Part shown: piece after piece, positions 34,365 to 46,470 of the stretch | Position numbering within the stretch: position 1 is the stretch's first letter | How the letters are laid out: every line of letters starts with the position of its first letter | Assembly (NCBI GenBank): GCA_037113605.1 | Contig: CM073732.1 | Span: 103,119,955 to 103,183,954 of the forward strand | Direction: 5' to 3' | Length of the DNA: 64,000 nucleotides | DNA from: Calophaca sinica | Taxonomy: Eukaryota; Streptophyta; Magnoliopsida; Fabales; Fabaceae | Translations under genes and position numbers: made by a program | Notes under the pieces: generated by a model | The model's input: only the letters and a program-made list of their open reading frames with translations | Databases searched by the model: none | Told to the model about the DNA's origin: nothing

Positions 34365-35212
34365 CTTTAACTTTAACAGCTTGTTTGGAACGACATGGAA
34401 TGATGCGAAAGAAAACGATGCGAGAGAGAAAGGGAAGAAAAAGTCGTACAGCTTGGAACGGCGCGAGAAATTAGAGCAATTGAAAAAAAAAAGTTAATCC
34501 GTACAGCTTTTTATTTTCTTCGCATCAGTGCGATGAAAATGGAAGACACAGCCTTTTTTTTACTTTCACCAATTCTTACCCCTATTCTCTCCTAATATCA
34601 CAAATTATTTAAAGTTTTAGTCAAGGACATTAATGTCTTTTAAAAAATAATCAACACTTCTCTCTTCTCTTTTTTTATTCTCTTTCACTTATTCCAATCA
34701 ATACCCAAAATCTACCCAATTTCTCACATTTTTCTCTCTTTTCATACTCTCTCTTCACATTTTCTCTCATAAACCAATCACACCCTGACAAAATATATCC
34801 CCGTCAGAAAAACAACTTAATCAAATATAACATTTATCATCTCCCTTTTAATTTCATATATTATAAATAAATATGAATTAGATAGGTAGAGTTGGAAATT
34901 TTGGTGTTTCTACTTGGATTCAAATGAAATTTTTTAATAGAAATTAAAACAGACAGTAAAATTCACACAAAAAATAATTAAGAAAAGGAGATAGAAGAGA
35001 AATTTGTTTCAAATATGAGTTTTTTTTTTCTCCCTTCTTCCTCTTCTCACTTTTATTTTCTACTAGACAAAAAAAAAACACTATTTATCATTTTCTTTCT
35101 CTAGATTCTATTCTATTCTGCTATTTTCCCCCTTTTCATTTTCGTCTCTCATGTTTTTTTCTGCGTAGCTAAAGGAAGCATCGGTGGAGTTCAACTCGAA
35201 CCATCCGCATCC
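34365..35212 (+). promoter_or_regulatory. Upstream region of the PPR gene
   Basis: The first part (34376-34520) repeats cgtacagcttggaacg-like motifs and may be another MITE remnant. From about 34550 it becomes CT/TTTC-rich, which often precedes plant start sites. No clear TATA box can be tied to the gene. Confidence 0.35.
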
Positions 35213-36403
35213 ATGCTTCGAACATCAAAGATGATTTCGCGAGCCCGTGCTCTGGTTCCTTCATTCACTTCCCACAAAAACCCAAACCCACCAGGGTCAT
35301 CCCTCTTTTCTTCCACACCTCCAAAACCAGAACCAAACAACAGCAAAGATAGCACTATTCTAGCACGGTTCCACCACAAGGACTGGCTAACCCCAAAAGA
35401 AGCCACAAACCTAGTCAACTCCCTAACCCACCCTTCCTCCGCCCTCACCCTCTTCCATCTCTACTCCTCTCGCAAAGACTACACCCCCACCGAACCCTTC
35501 TGCACCTCCCTCATCACCAAACTAGCCCAGGCCCAACTCTTCGGCCCAATCCAAACCCTCCTCCAATCACTCAAACACCCCACTCAACGACACCGTTTCT
35601 CCGACGACTTCTTCTTCACCCTCATCAAACTCTACGCCCACGTGGCAAACCGCATCGACAAGTCCGTCGAAACCCTCTTCGACATGCCAAACTTCGGTTC
35701 CTGGCCCACCCCGCGAACCTTCAACTTCGTCCTCAACCTCTTAGTCAACACCAGACTATACGACGTCGTTTTCGAGGTTTACAACTCAGCTTCGAAACTA
35801 GGCGTTGAAGTAGACGCCTGCTGCCTCAACATTCTCATCAAAGGGTTATGCGAACGTGGCGAGTTAAGCGCTGCGTTTAAAGTGTTCGACGAATTTCCCA
35901 AACTAGGGTTGGAACCGAATGCGAGGACTTACTGCACTTTAATGCATGGGTTGTGTGAGAAGGGGAAGGTGGAGGATGCGTTTGTGTTGTTGGAGAGAAT
36001 GGAAAAGGATGGGGTTTGTGTTGATGCGGTGGTGTATAATGTGTTGATTGGGGGGTTGAGGAAGAAAGGGAAGGTGGAGGAAGGGAAAGAGGTGTTGGAG
36101 ATGATGATGAGGAGAGGGTGTTACCCTAATGAGGGGTCTTATCAGCAGGTTTTGTATGGGTTGATTGATGCTCAGAGGTTTGGTGAGGCGAAAGGGGTTT
36201 TGGAGAGGATGGTTGAGAAGGGTTTTGTTCCGAGTTATGCTTCGTATAAAGGGTTGATTTTGGGATTTTGTAAAGAGGGACTTGTTGGGGAGGTTGATTG
36301 GGCTGTTAGGGATATGGTGAGAAGGGGTTTTGTTCCCAGAATGGGATTGTGGAGAGGGATTGTCAAGTGTGTGGTGGTATCTAAAGAAATGTGTTTCTTT
36401 TGA
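35213..36403 (+). CDS. P-class pentatricopeptide repeat protein, intronless
   Basis: 396 residues in a single open frame, ATG 35213 to TGA 36401-36403. PPR proteins bind organellar RNA in a sequence-specific way and guide its processing or translation. The N-terminus (MLRTSKMISRARALVPSF) is rich in R/S and lacks acidic residues, as in a mitochondrial presequence. At least six 35-residue repeats run from about residue 168 to 377: RTFNFVLNLLVNTRLYDVVF, CCLNILIKGLCERGELSAAF, RTYCTLMHGLCEKGKVEDAF, VVYNVLIGGLRKKGKVEEGK, GSYQQVLYGLIDAQRFGEAK, and ASYKGLILGFCKEGLVGEV. No E, DYW or SMR domain follows. By position I match it to Arabidopsis At3g14580. Its stop lies only a few bases before a repeat boundary (36408), so its natural 3' UTR has been replaced. 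A second ATG at residue 7 is possible. Confidence 0.92.
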   Translation: MLRTSKMISRARALVPSFTSHKNPNPPGSSLFSSTPPKPEPNNSKDSTILARFHHKDWLTPKEATNLVNSLTHPSSALTLFHLYSSRKDYTPTEPFCTSLITKLAQAQLFGPIQTLLQSLKHPTQRHRFSDDFFFTLIKLYAHVANRIDKSVETLFDMPNFGSWPTPRTFNFVLNLLVNTRLYDVVFEVYNSASKLGVEVDACCLNILIKGLCERGELSAAFKVFDEFPKLGLEPNARTYCTLMHGLCEKGKVEDAFVLLERMEKDGVCVDAVVYNVLIGGLRKKGKVEEGKEVLEMMMRRGCYPNEGSYQQVLYGLIDAQRFGEAKGVLERMVEKGFVPSYASYKGLILGFCKEGLVGEVDWAVRDMVRRGFVPRMGLWRGIVKCVVVSKEMCFF

Positions 36404-36756
36404 CAATAATGATATATGAACACCATTTATGCGACACCTATGGTCAACACCGTATATTGAGAGGGGTTGTCTTTCCCTTTCTTTTTCTATTTTATATCTT
36501 TCTCTCTTCCCGCTCAGTCTCTCTAGTCTCGTTCTCTTTCTCTGCGCACCGCACACAACGACGCACACAGCGATGGATGGAGCGAGCGAGCTAGCTAGGT
36601 CTCGTCTGCCGCAACACCCATCCTCCTTGCCACTGTCGTTCGCTGCACCATCACTAGAGAGCGGCTTAATCTCCACCGTGCAACACCGTTACTCAGCCAC
36701 GATCTGCTTTCAGTCTTTGCTGGTCTGAAGCAGAGAACCCATCACCGAAGAACCCC

Positions 36757-36952
36757 TGTTGGATTGTATTGTTTTCTGATTAGTAGTTTGGGCCTTGAAT
36801 TGTAATTAGTGGGCCAAGCCCATAGTGAGTTAGTTGGGTCTGGTGCTTTGGTTGTTTAGAGTGTAACAAACTCTAAACTGAATGGTGTATATAGCATTTT
36901 TACTTCAATGAGAATTAGTAGTTTTCTGTTCCAATCTTCTTGAGCACCAACA
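36757..36952 (+). repeat. 5' LTR of copia B
   Basis: 196 bp, TG...CA ends, with gtatatagca as probable TATA region at about 36889. Confidence 0.95.
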
Positions 36953-37033
36953 GCTGGTATCAAAGCTCCATTGGGGCTTGATACGAAAAACCCTAATTCT
37001 GAGCATTCGTGAGTGAAAAAAAGATCGAGAACA

Positions 37034-40000
37034 ATGGTGGAAAGTAACTTTCTGCAACCCTCGATTCCAAGATTTGACGGGCATTACGATCACTGGTCAA
37101 TGCTAATGGAGAACCTTCTTCGATCAAAGGAGTACTGGAACTTGGTGGAAAACGAAGTCTTTGTTCCGTCGGCAGGAGTAACGCCGGAACAGATAAAGAC
37201 TGGAGAAGAAAGCAAGCTCAAGGACCTCAAAGCAAAGAACTACCTCTTTCAGGCGATAGATCGAAGCATCATGGAGACCATACTCAACAAAGATACAGCC
37301 AAAGCCATCGGGGACTCCATGAAACAAAAGTACCAGGGTTCAACAAAGGTGAAGCGGGCTCAACTACAAGCGCTACAGAGAGAATTTGAGCTTTTGGGGA
37401 TGAAAGAGGGCAAATCGGTAGACGACTACTTTGCAAGAACGCTTTCAATCGTCAATCGAATGAAGATGCACGAAGAAAGGATGGAGCAGGTGACGATTGT
37501 TGAGAAAATTCTGAGATTAATGACCACAAGATTTGATTACGTGGTTTGTTCGATCAAAGAATCAAACGATGTCACTTCCCTATCGGTGGACGAGCTTCAA
37601 AGCAGTTTAATGGTGCACGAACAGAGAGTGAAAGGGCACAAGGAGGAGGAACAAGCCCTGAAAGTTACCAGCGCAGGGAGAACCAGTGGAAGAGGAAGAG
37701 GCCACGGCGGAGGAAGAGGTGGACGCGGCAGAGGAAGGCAGTCATTCAATAAAGACTCAATTGAATGCTACCACTGTCACAAATTAGGGCATTATCAATC
37801 TGAATGCCCTAATTGGGAAGAAAAAACTAACTACATAGAATTTGAGGAAGATGAAGAATTATTCCTCATGGCTCACATTGACAAAGAAGAAGATTCAGTC
37901 AAGAGGGTGTGGTTTCTTGACTCTGGTTGCAGTAATCACATGTGCGGCCATAAAGACTGGTTCTTTGAACTGGACGATCAATTCAAAGTGTCTGTGAAGT
38001 TGGGGGACAACTCAAGGATGATGGCTGTAGGGAAATGGAGTGTGAAATTGGAAATTGGAGGAACTGTTCAAGTGATTACTGGAATCTATTATGTTCTAGA
38101 CCTGAAAAATAATCTCTTGAGCATTGGTCAATTGCAAGAAAAGGGATTGACCATCATATTTCAAAAGGATCTGTGTAAGGTGTATCATGGTGAAAGGGGC
38201 TTAATCTTTCAATCAAGGATGTCCTCCAATCGCATGTTTGCAGTGTCTGCTACTGCAATAATTTCATCCTGCTTCAAGACTTCAACTGAGGACAATGCAC
38301 ACCTTTGGCATTGTAGATATGGTCATTTGGGGCATAAGGGGCTTCAAATGCTGGTGCAGAAAAATATGGTGAGAGGTCTTTCCAAACTGAGTCAGTCCTT
38401 AAAGCTATGCAGTGACTGTATGAAAGGCAAGCAGCATAGAGAATCATTCCCAAAGCAGAGCTCGCGGAGAGCAACACAGAAGCTTCAACTGGTGCATGCA
38501 GACATATGTGGTCCAATTAAGCTTGAATCACACAGCAAGAAAAGGTATTTCATCAACTTTATAGATGATTTCAGTAGAAAGACTTGGGTTTTCTTCCTTG
38601 CTGAGAAATATACTGCTTTAGAATGTTTTAAGAATTTTAGAGATGTAGTTGAAAAAGAATCTAGCTGCACTATTAATTGTTTGAGAACTGATAGAGGTGG
38701 AGAGTTCACCTCAAATGAGTTTGACAAATTTTGCAGCTCTAATGGGATAAAGAGACAGTTAACCGCAGCCTATACACCCCAGCAAAACGGGGTTGCAGAG
38801 AGAAAGAACAGAATAGTGTTGAACATGGTTAGATGCATACTGTCTGAGAAAAATTTGCCCAAGGAATTCTGGTCAGAGGCAGTAAGATGGTCAGTTTACG
38901 TGCAGAACAGAAGCCCAACAACTGCACTTACTGATACTACACTTGAAGAGGCATGTTGTGGAACAAAACCTGCAGTCCATTTTTTCAGAATATTTGGCTG
39001 TGTGGCTTATGTTCACGTGCCTGAGATGCAGAGAAAGAAGTTGGATAATAGAAGTGTGAAGTGTATCCTACTAGGTGTAAGTGAAGAGTCAAAAGCCTAT
39101 AGGCTTTATGACCCTGTTGCAAAAAGAATCTTGGTTAGTAGAGATGTGAAGTTTGCTGAAGATGAGAAATGGGATTGGAAAGAAGATGACTCAAGTAGAA
39201 AGGGTCAGTTGGTTGATTTGGAAGAGAAAGGGGAAGAAGGAACCTCTTCTCATGTCCAGAACAGTGATGACAACAATGTTGGCCCAGAAATTGCAACAAC
39301 CAGTGAAGGTGCAGCAACCAGAGCAAATGCAGATGCAGCTGTCCATTCTGTTTGTGAGCAGCAACAAAATGAAAGCAGTTCTCATGGGGAAGAAGATGCT
39401 CCAAATGAAGGGAGGATCAAAAGGAGGCCAGCATACTTGGATGATTATGTCACTAAAGAAGCAGAACTAAATGGGCTGGAAAGTGAAGAAGAATTCAGCT
39501 TTGTCGTGTTTGCTCAAGCTGAAGATCCACTTACCTTTGAAGATGCTGTGAGAAGTGATAAGCGGAAGAAAGCTATGGATTTGGAAATGGAGGCAGTAGA
39601 AAGGAATGGCACATGGGAATTAACAGATTTATCAAAAGGAGCTAAGAAAATTGGAGTAAAATGGGTATTCAGAACAAAACTCAATGAAAGGGGAGAAGTT
39701 GAAAAGCATAAAGCGAGATTAGTGGCTAAAGGGTTCTCTCAACAGCATGGAATTGATTACAGAGAAGTATTTGCACCGGTTGCCCGATGGGATACCATAA
39801 GAACAGTCATAGCAGTGGCTGCCTTAAAAGGATGGTGTGTTTATCAACTAGATGTAAAAAGTGCATTTTTACATGGTGAACTTAAGGAGATGGTGTTCAT
39901 TGACCAGCCACCTGGTTATTTGAAGAAAGGAGCTGAAGAAAAAGTATACAAACTAAAGAAGGCCCTATATGGTTTGAAGCAAGCCCCAAGGGCTTGGTAT

Positions 40001-41203
40001 AGTACGATTGACTCTTATTTTGTGAAGAAAGGGTTTTTTGAAGTGCCCCTTGGAATATACGTTGTATGTTAAGAAAAATAGCAATGGCAATTTGCTAATT
40101 GTTAGTCTCTATGTAGATGATTTAATTTTTACTGAAAATAGTGAGCAAATGTTTTCAGAATTTAAATCATCTATGAAGAGACACTTTGACATAACTGATC
40201 TTGGCAAAATGAATCATTTCCTGGGAGTTGAAGTGAGACAAACTGAAGCTGGAATTTCTCTAAGTCAAGCAAGGTATGCAAGGGAAATTTTGGACAGATT
40301 CGGTATGAATAATTGCAAACCAGTGCTGAGCCCAATTGTTCCAGGATCCAGGCTAACCAGAGTAGGAAATGGGGAGAGAGTGGATGAAACAAACTACAAG
40401 CAGATGGTCGGGTGCTTGATGTACTTGACAGCCACGCAGCCCGACCTGATGTTTGTTGTCTCTATGATTAGCAGATACATGGACAAACCAACTGAAATAC
40501 ACTTGCAGGCAGCCAAGCGTATTCTCAGATATTTGAAGGGCACCATTGAGCTTGGAATTAAGTATAGCAGCAGTGGGAAAGGAGAGTTTGTTGCCTACAC
40601 AGACAGTGATTATGCAGGGGACTCTGATGACAGAAAAAGCACTTCCGGTTATGTGTTTTTGTTGGAGTGCAGTCTTTGTTCTTTGGTCCTCAAAGAAGCA
40701 GCCAGTGGTAACTCTCTTTACCATCAAGCGTAGTTCATAGGCTGCCACTTGTGCTGTGCTGCAAGATGGCCGAGGGAATTCTTGAGAGACTTGAGCTGGT
40801 ACACAATAAGACTTCTGTGGTATTTTGTGACAACAGCTCCACTATAAAGTTGTCCAAAAATCCAGTCCTTCACGGAAGGAGTAAACATATTGACATTAGG
40901 TTCCACTTCTTGAGGGACTTGGTCAAGGAAGGAGTGATTGAGTTGATTCATTGCAGATCTGAGATGCAAGTTGCTGATATAATGACAAAGCCCTTAAAAA
41001 CAGAAACCTTTCAGAGATTGTGTGGAGAGCTTGGGCTGTGCAAACTGCGATTAATGCTGCAAAGTGTGTTTGTGCTCTGCTGCAAAATGTACATTTTGCT
41101 TCTGTTTTCATTCTGCTTCTATTGTATATGTTTCTGTTCTTCTGTAAATTCTGTGTTCTGTTTTTTCTTTCTGTTTTTGCTGATAAACTCAAGTTGCTGT
41201 TAG
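37034..41203 (+). pseudogene. Copia B gag-pol polyprotein, nearly intact
   Basis: Starts MVESNFLQPSIPRFDGHYDH (ATG 37034). Gag UBN2-type region, then a GRGRGHGGGRGGRGRGR basic stretch, and the zinc knuckle CYHCHKLGHYQSEC. Protease: WFLDSGCSNHMCG. Pre-integrase: LWHCRYGHLGHKGL. Integrase: HADICGPIK, FIDDFSRKTW, and TPQQNGVAERKNR. Reverse transcriptase: ARLVAKGFSQQHGIDY, YQLDVKSAFLHGEL, and LYVDDLIFT. RNase H: YTDSDYAGDSDDRKSTSGYV, then CDNSSTIKLSKNP and ADIMTKPLK. The first frame runs to a TAA at 40070-40072. The YVDD part is in another frame from about 40038, a second frameshift occurs near 40660 in RNase H, and a TAG lies at 40737-40739. So it is a recent but dead copy. It is typical of the RE1/Hopscotch kind of single-ORF copia. 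Confidence 0.95.
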
Positions 41204-41226
41204 CAATTTGGTTTAAGGGAGGAATT

Positions 41227-41422
41227 TGTTGGATTGTATTGTTTTCTGATTAGTAGTTTGGGCCTTTAATTTTAATTAGTGGGCCAAGCCCATAGTGAGT
41301 TAGTTGGGTCTGGTGCTTTGGTTGTTTGGAGTGTAACAAACTCTAAACTGAATGGTGTATATAGCATTTTTACTTCAATGAGAATTAGCAATTTTTCGTT
41401 CCATTCTTCTTGAGCACCAACA
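41227..41422 (+). repeat. 3' LTR of copia B
   Basis: 196 bp, direct repeat of 36757-36952. Confidence 0.95.
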
Positions 41423-42522
41423 ACCCCTAGGTAACGATTCTGGGTTGCTATCCTTTGATTATAACTATTTTTCTTTCAGTTTTTGTGTGTTTACGGTTTA
41501 TTGTTTCCCTTACTTAGTTGCTATTTTCTCGGCATCTTAAGAATGAGAATGTGAGGATTGTCTGCAGTTTCGATTTTCTCTCTGCACCCTCTCATATGTT
41601 TGCTTTGCATTGCATTGCACACGCTGATTTTAACGTCTATTAGAAGCATTTTAGGTTTTAAAAAATGTTGAAGAGGGAGTAGTGCGAGTAGAAAAGGAGA
41701 AATCTTGATTTGGAACCTTCATTGCTATGCTATGTATTTCTCTATCTTTCTTTCTTACTGTGAAATTCATTTCAACTCATGGGAAAATCGTTTAAAAATT
41801 ATGTCATTGTAAGATAATTTCAAAATTTTCCTTTTTCTGTAAGTTCTTGTTGAAAAAATTGTCCAGACAAACTTATAGTATTCTTTATAGTTGATCATGT
41901 GAATTGCTTAGTCAATATCAATAACTAATGCTTGATAAACATAACACTTAATGAAAAATGGGAAACAAAATGAACCGCAAATCTGCAAAGAAGCCAAAGC
42001 TTCAAGTGGCTTTTGTTTGTGTAATGGGACTTACAAGTGTTGTATGTAATTCTTCTTGCAAGTTCACATTTCGTTTTGTGTGATTCGGTTTCTAACGAAT
42101 TAAGGAGCCCAAAATTGCATATTCTTCAGATACCATCAAAATACTTGCCAGAAAATTTGGCAAAAGATGAACTCGCTTAACATCAACAGTATAAATTGTT
42201 TAGGTTAGCTGTGAGGTTAATAGGAATTTATCATAATATGTTATTGTTAGATAATTAATAAATCAAATCATAATATGTATCAGCTAATCTAATTTTTGTG
42301 CAAGTGTTGTGCTCCAGATGCAGTAATTTTGTGATAAGGCTGCCTGTTGCTGTTTAATGTATGCTAGCTCACTTTCCCTTTTTGTAATTATGGGAGGGGT
42401 TGTATTGTGGACTACATATTATTTTGTGGATCTGCTGTGCGGTTAGCGATCCAGAGCTTATGCTTGTAATTGTCCTGCTGCTGGTTTTTGCACACCTTGT
42501 GCTTGTAATCAGCAGTTGTTTC

Positions 42523-43144
42523 TCCCTCCGTTACATAACTTAGGTAGTTTAAGATTATTACACACAGACCAAAAAATCATTTAATTGAAATATGTTTTTA
42601 CTAAAATAGCCTTATTAATTATTACAGATTCCAAAATAATCAATTAAGTATTTGTGAAGTTGTGTCAATTTTCAAAGTAAAGAAAATAAATATACGAAGA
42701 ATATATTTGGGAAAAAATGTGAACTATATCTTGGGTTTATAAAATACCCATTGTTTTAAAACAAAATTTTTTTGTTAAAACTACAAAGCATACATCAAGC
42801 GGCCTAAATCGAACCCCCCAGCATCCCTGAAACTGTTCATTCTAGCCTGCTACACTTCGCGATTAAATTTCACCACTTAGTTGACCACTTTGAGCTTTAA
42901 AAAGAAGTTTTATTCTATACCCTCTGATTTGATTGGAAAAAATAGATTCGGGTACCTTTTTTTTATGAAAATGGAGCAACTTGGTTTTCGTGACAGATAT
43001 ATATTCAATAGAAATGTGATAAGGCAGAGACTTATTTCTAAAAAAACAAAAAACAAAAAAAAAGAAAGAGAGATATCTGTAATGAGAAACTCTGATAACA
43101 AGGAAAATATGGAAAAAAAAAGTTTAGTGCTCTGTCTAAAAGTG
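42523..43144. other. Partial Stowaway-like end and AT-rich spacer
   Basis: ctccctccgttacataactt at 42523 is a Stowaway-like left end directly abutting the inverted-repeat copy, but no matching right end was found before 42800. The rest is AT-rich with chance ORFs, such as the one at 42881-43264 that runs into a hAT element. Confidence 0.4.
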
Positions 43145-43152
43145 ATTATATA

Positions 43153-43821
43153 CTATGTTGTCAAAACCGGACCGGACCGGCCGGTCCGACCGGTTGAACC
43201 GGAAACCGGACCCCTGTCCGGTCCGTTTGAACCTCAAAACCGGATTGTAGTCGAACCGGCCTAAAAACAGAAAAACCGGTAAAAAACCGGTCAAAACCGG
43301 GAAAACCGGGAAAAAAACTGGACAAAACCGGGAACCGGGCGGTTCAACAAAAATTAATTATTTATTTTTTATTTTTAAAAAAAAAGGTAAATGACATTAT
43401 TTTTGACATATAAGAGATTTTATATCCATTTTTTCACGTTGATGGGTTAAATTAAATATTATAATAAAATTTAAAATTAATTTATATATTAATATAAATT
43501 ATGAGAATACTTACATTATAATATTTGTAATTATTGAATATTAAAAAATTATTATAACATATTTATTTTAGTTTAATATGTAATTTTTGCATGTTATATA
43601 TTGACATATAACATTTTAAGCATAATTTAATTTTTTATGTCGTGATGTTATGAGTATTATGTTATTTTTTGTTTATTAGTGCTTTATATGTTATATTAAA
43701 AATTTTAAAAATATAATTTAATTCATTTCCGGTCCGACCCCGGTTCGACCTCGGTCCGACCTTTGAACCTTGAACCAGTGCCTACACCGGTTCAATGTCC
43801 GGTCCGGTTTTGATAACCTTG
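43153..43821. mobile_element. hAT non-autonomous element with CCGG-rich ends
   Basis: Inverted ends gttgtcaaaaccggaccgg and (complement) ggttatcaaaaccggaccgg, with dense aaaccgg / ccggtccg subterminal repeats at both sides and an AT-rich core. Identical 8-mers attatata flank it (43145-43152 and 43822-43829). No transposase. Confidence 0.88.
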
Positions 43822-43829
43822 ATTATATA

Positions 43830-44290
43830 TCTAAAGCTCCAATTTGATTTAAAAGGATAGTTGCTTGAAATTGATTATTTACTGTAGCCCTTGAAATATT
43901 CTTTCTTTAAAATTCCATACCTTAAATTTTCACCCCTTGCCTCATTACAACCTTATAAAAGTCCCCTTGATTTTTAAAATTGTCTATAAATCGTTAGTCG
44001 AGTCTTGGTCTATCGTCAAACTTATGGTAATGCTTTGTCTATGAAAAATTTGTCTGAATTCTCCTTACCCATTAATACACTTGAGAGATTGAGAGGGAGT
44101 GACACATTCTTGGTTGATTTGATTTCAAAGGTGCTTATTTTTCTAATTATCTAATCAAGTGAAAAATATTTCTCTCAAAAAACATTTGTTCTACCCCATT
44201 AATTGGTCAGCTATCATTGATAAAAAAATTTGGGAAATCAAAAACCAATTACTTTGCTTGAGGGCAAGCAAAGCTCAAGTGTGGGGAAAT
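43830..44290 (+). mobile_element. 3' internal remnant of a Tat/Athila-type gypsy element
   Basis: The stretch leads into gcttgagggcaagcaaagct and caagtgtggggaaat, the unusual polypurine tract used by Tat/Ogre/Athila elements just before the 3' LTR. No coding region remains. Confidence 0.6.
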
Positions 44291-45635
44291 TGATAACACC
44301 AATATTGCATCATTTTTATAAGAATATTAGAATGTGATTTGAATAATTATTGAATATTATCAATTGAAATTCACTCTCTTTTAATCTAAATTGTGCAGAA
44401 ATGGAAAATTAGGCAATATGGTGGTAAAATACAAATTTGGGCTTGAAATAGACCTAGAATGCTAAGCACGACCTTCGCATAATATAATGAAGCATGTTCA
44501 TGTTTACTTGAAGCAGTAGTTAGCCACGAGCGCGCCTCACGCGCTCCCCGGTTAGCTAGTTGATATTTTAATCATATTTGGAACTGTAGTTATCGGATTA
44601 AGGCGTTCTTGGTGGCGTTGAGAAGCTAAGAGAATTTCCTACAACTTTGTCACAAATTGGATGGACTCTAACATGAAGCACGACCTCTTCATCATGAAGC
44701 ACGGCCATACTCAACAAAAAATATCACAAAATCATGTCAGTAAGGTCGGTGACGCGTAAACAGGCTGTAAAGGGAGCACGACCTTGGAGCATGGCTGTGC
44801 TTAGGTCGTGCTAAACCCAAATTTTTGCCTATAAAAGGAACGTTCAGCAGAACATTTGAAACCTCCCCTCGAGATTGATTTTCTCCCAATTCTCTTCTTC
44901 TCATGTTACCTTTTAGTCTTATTTTGTTTGTTTTCTTATATTATTTTGAGTAACTAATCCTGTCACTGAGGTGATGGGGGATCTTTTACTTTATCTGTCA
45001 TATCTTTATGATTTATAATGAGTGTTTAAATCCTTTTGATTAAAGTATCACTGGTGATATTTCTTTAATAAAAGAATTAGCTACTCTTTACACAGTTAAT
45101 TAAGTGTGTGGCGATCGTACCTTCAATTAGTTAACGGAACTCTAGGGATAATTGAATCTGCATGCTCTGTCGGATCAAGGATTGCGTGTTCATTTCCAGT
45201 CAGTCATTGAATTGGTAAATCTATTGATGATTTATGCTCTTTCTATTTACTTGCTTCGAATGATCAAACAAAGTAATAAATTAGGAGGAAGACTGTTAAT
45301 ATTGCATGATCATTGGGTGTTAATAGCTTTTGAATAGATGATTGATAATCAGTAAGAATTGTTACTCATGTCATAAATTAATCAAATACACAGATATAAG
45401 TATTAGTGAACTCATTACCTTAGTGCTTTTATTATCTAATTTCTTTCTTAAATATTTTATAATTTATTTTCTACTTATTTTTATGCAATCTTTGTTTAAA
45501 GTTCACCTCGAACCATTTGTCTAAATAACAAATTGATCTAAGTAGAGCAGTAATCATTCCAATTCCCTGTGGAGACGATAATCTTTTATACTATAACTTG
45601 ACAAGATCATATACTTGCGATTTTGACGCAACACA
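44291..45635 (+). repeat. Gypsy-type LTR (about 1.34 kb)
   Basis: Begins tgataacaccaatattgc right after the purine tract and ends about gattttgacgcaaca. The end region with ccctgtggagacgataatc and acttgcgattttg is typical of long Tat/Athila LTRs that I recall. Repeated gcacgacct/gcacggcc motifs occur inside (44465-44810). No second LTR is in the window, so the element is truncated on its left side. Right boundary uncertain by a few bases. Confidence 0.7.
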
Positions 45636-45687
45636 AGTATGAATAAAATTTATGTCATTACTAAATAAATCGCACTCATGCAAATAT

Positions 45688-45780
45688 AATAAGTTCCTTA
45701 CATTTTTATCGTTTGAGCTACTTGCCTGCTGCTGCTTCTTTCTTGGTGGTGCCATGCTCATAACAATAAACTGTACAAAA
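45688..45780 (-). other. Exon-like segment of unknown origin
   Basis: On the minus strand an ATG opens MAPPRKKQQQASSSNDKN, followed at once by a plausible donor (AATGTAAGG). It reads like the first coding exon of a gene whose remaining exons are missing, since the gypsy LTR begins about 50 bp further on. It could belong with the 5'-UTR-like part of the inverted repeat at 47500-47760, which points the same way. I do not recognise the protein. Confidence 0.35.
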
Positions 45781-45789
45781 CTATTCATC

Positions 45790-46470
45790 CAAATTAATAT
45801 GAAGACTACAAGTGAACAAACTAGTTGTTAGAGAACTGTTTTAACTACGGAGATTACATTTAGGTTTTTCATATTTATTTATGAAATTCTAAAGAACCAG
45901 CAAGGTTATTAGCTAGAAAAAATCAATGGGGTAAAAGCAAATCTTTCACCTATCTAAAACAGGACAAATATATGTTAATAAACATATAACTTAATAGACA
46001 TGTAGATAAATAGAACTCAATTATCTTCGATGCATTAAAAGAAAAGAGAAGAAAATAACTAGCTGCTGCTCAAGATAGTTCTTGTTCCCCAAGAAAGCAA
46101 GCACTCACATGCCAAATTCTACTTTGGTGTTGTCTACATGGCCTAAAAATTTTCACCCCTTCAAGTCATTCCCAATCAATCAAGAATTAATTCCTCTTGG
46201 TACCTTTTAAGAAGTCACTGAACCAGAGAGTCAGTGGACAAAGCATCCGCTCAACAAATTCTTTCAAATACAATAGATGGTGCCCTCCTAATAATATTGG
46301 TTTATACTACTTAGAAATGATACCAAACCACCTGCAAATTTTGCAAATACATGTTGATAACAGCTATTGTGGGAATTAGTGGAAAAATACACAAGATATA
46401 TTTACAAGTAATGAATACCTAAACATCACAAACTCATACTTTTTTTATAAGCAAATTAAATTAAATTGAT
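45790..46470. other. Spacer between gypsy LTR and right inverted-repeat copy
   Basis: No element ends or coding signal were recognised. It may be intron sequence of the truncated minus-strand gene suggested by the exon-like segment at 45688-45780. Confidence 0.35.

Larger units (their letters stand above)
36757..41422 (+). mobile_element. Ty1/copia retrotransposon B (4.67 kb)
   Basis: 196-bp LTRs (36757-36952 and 41227-41422) start tgttggattg and end agcaccaaca, and differ at about 8 positions by eye. A perfect target duplication acccc flanks the element (36752-36756 and 41423-41427). Two bases after the left LTR is tggtatcaaagctcc, the tRNA-Met primer site. A purine tract aagggaggaatt precedes the right LTR. 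The internal gag-pol is one long frame broken only near its end. It lies inside the left copy of the inverted repeat; the right copy has the uninterrupted site. Confidence 0.97.
36408..42520 (+). repeat. Inverted repeat pair, left copy (split by copia B)
   Basis: Without the inserted retrotransposon (36757-41427) this copy is about 1.44 kb, and it is the reverse complement of 46471-47832. Shared marks include atgatatatgaacaccattt at the left end, ggagcgagcgagctagctagg, a donor-like ccccaggtaac junction, gggttgctatcctttgatt, and gcttgtaatcagcagttgtt at the right end. The part 36430-36756 looks like a pyrimidine-rich 5' UTR or first exon, followed by an intron start. It may be a transposon carrying a captured promoter/exon, or a segmental duplication. 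No terminal inverted repeats or clear target duplication were found. Confidence 0.8.

Noticed and set aside
31955..35212. Search for tRNA, snoRNA or miRNA hairpins in this gene-poor stretch
   Set aside because: All hairpins found are MITE ends; no RNA gene signature could be supported by eye.
35939..36676. 245-codon open frame on the minus strand
   Set aside because: It is antisense to the PPR gene and runs into the repeat. Its H/P/L/N-rich translation is the expected shadow of G-rich sense codons.
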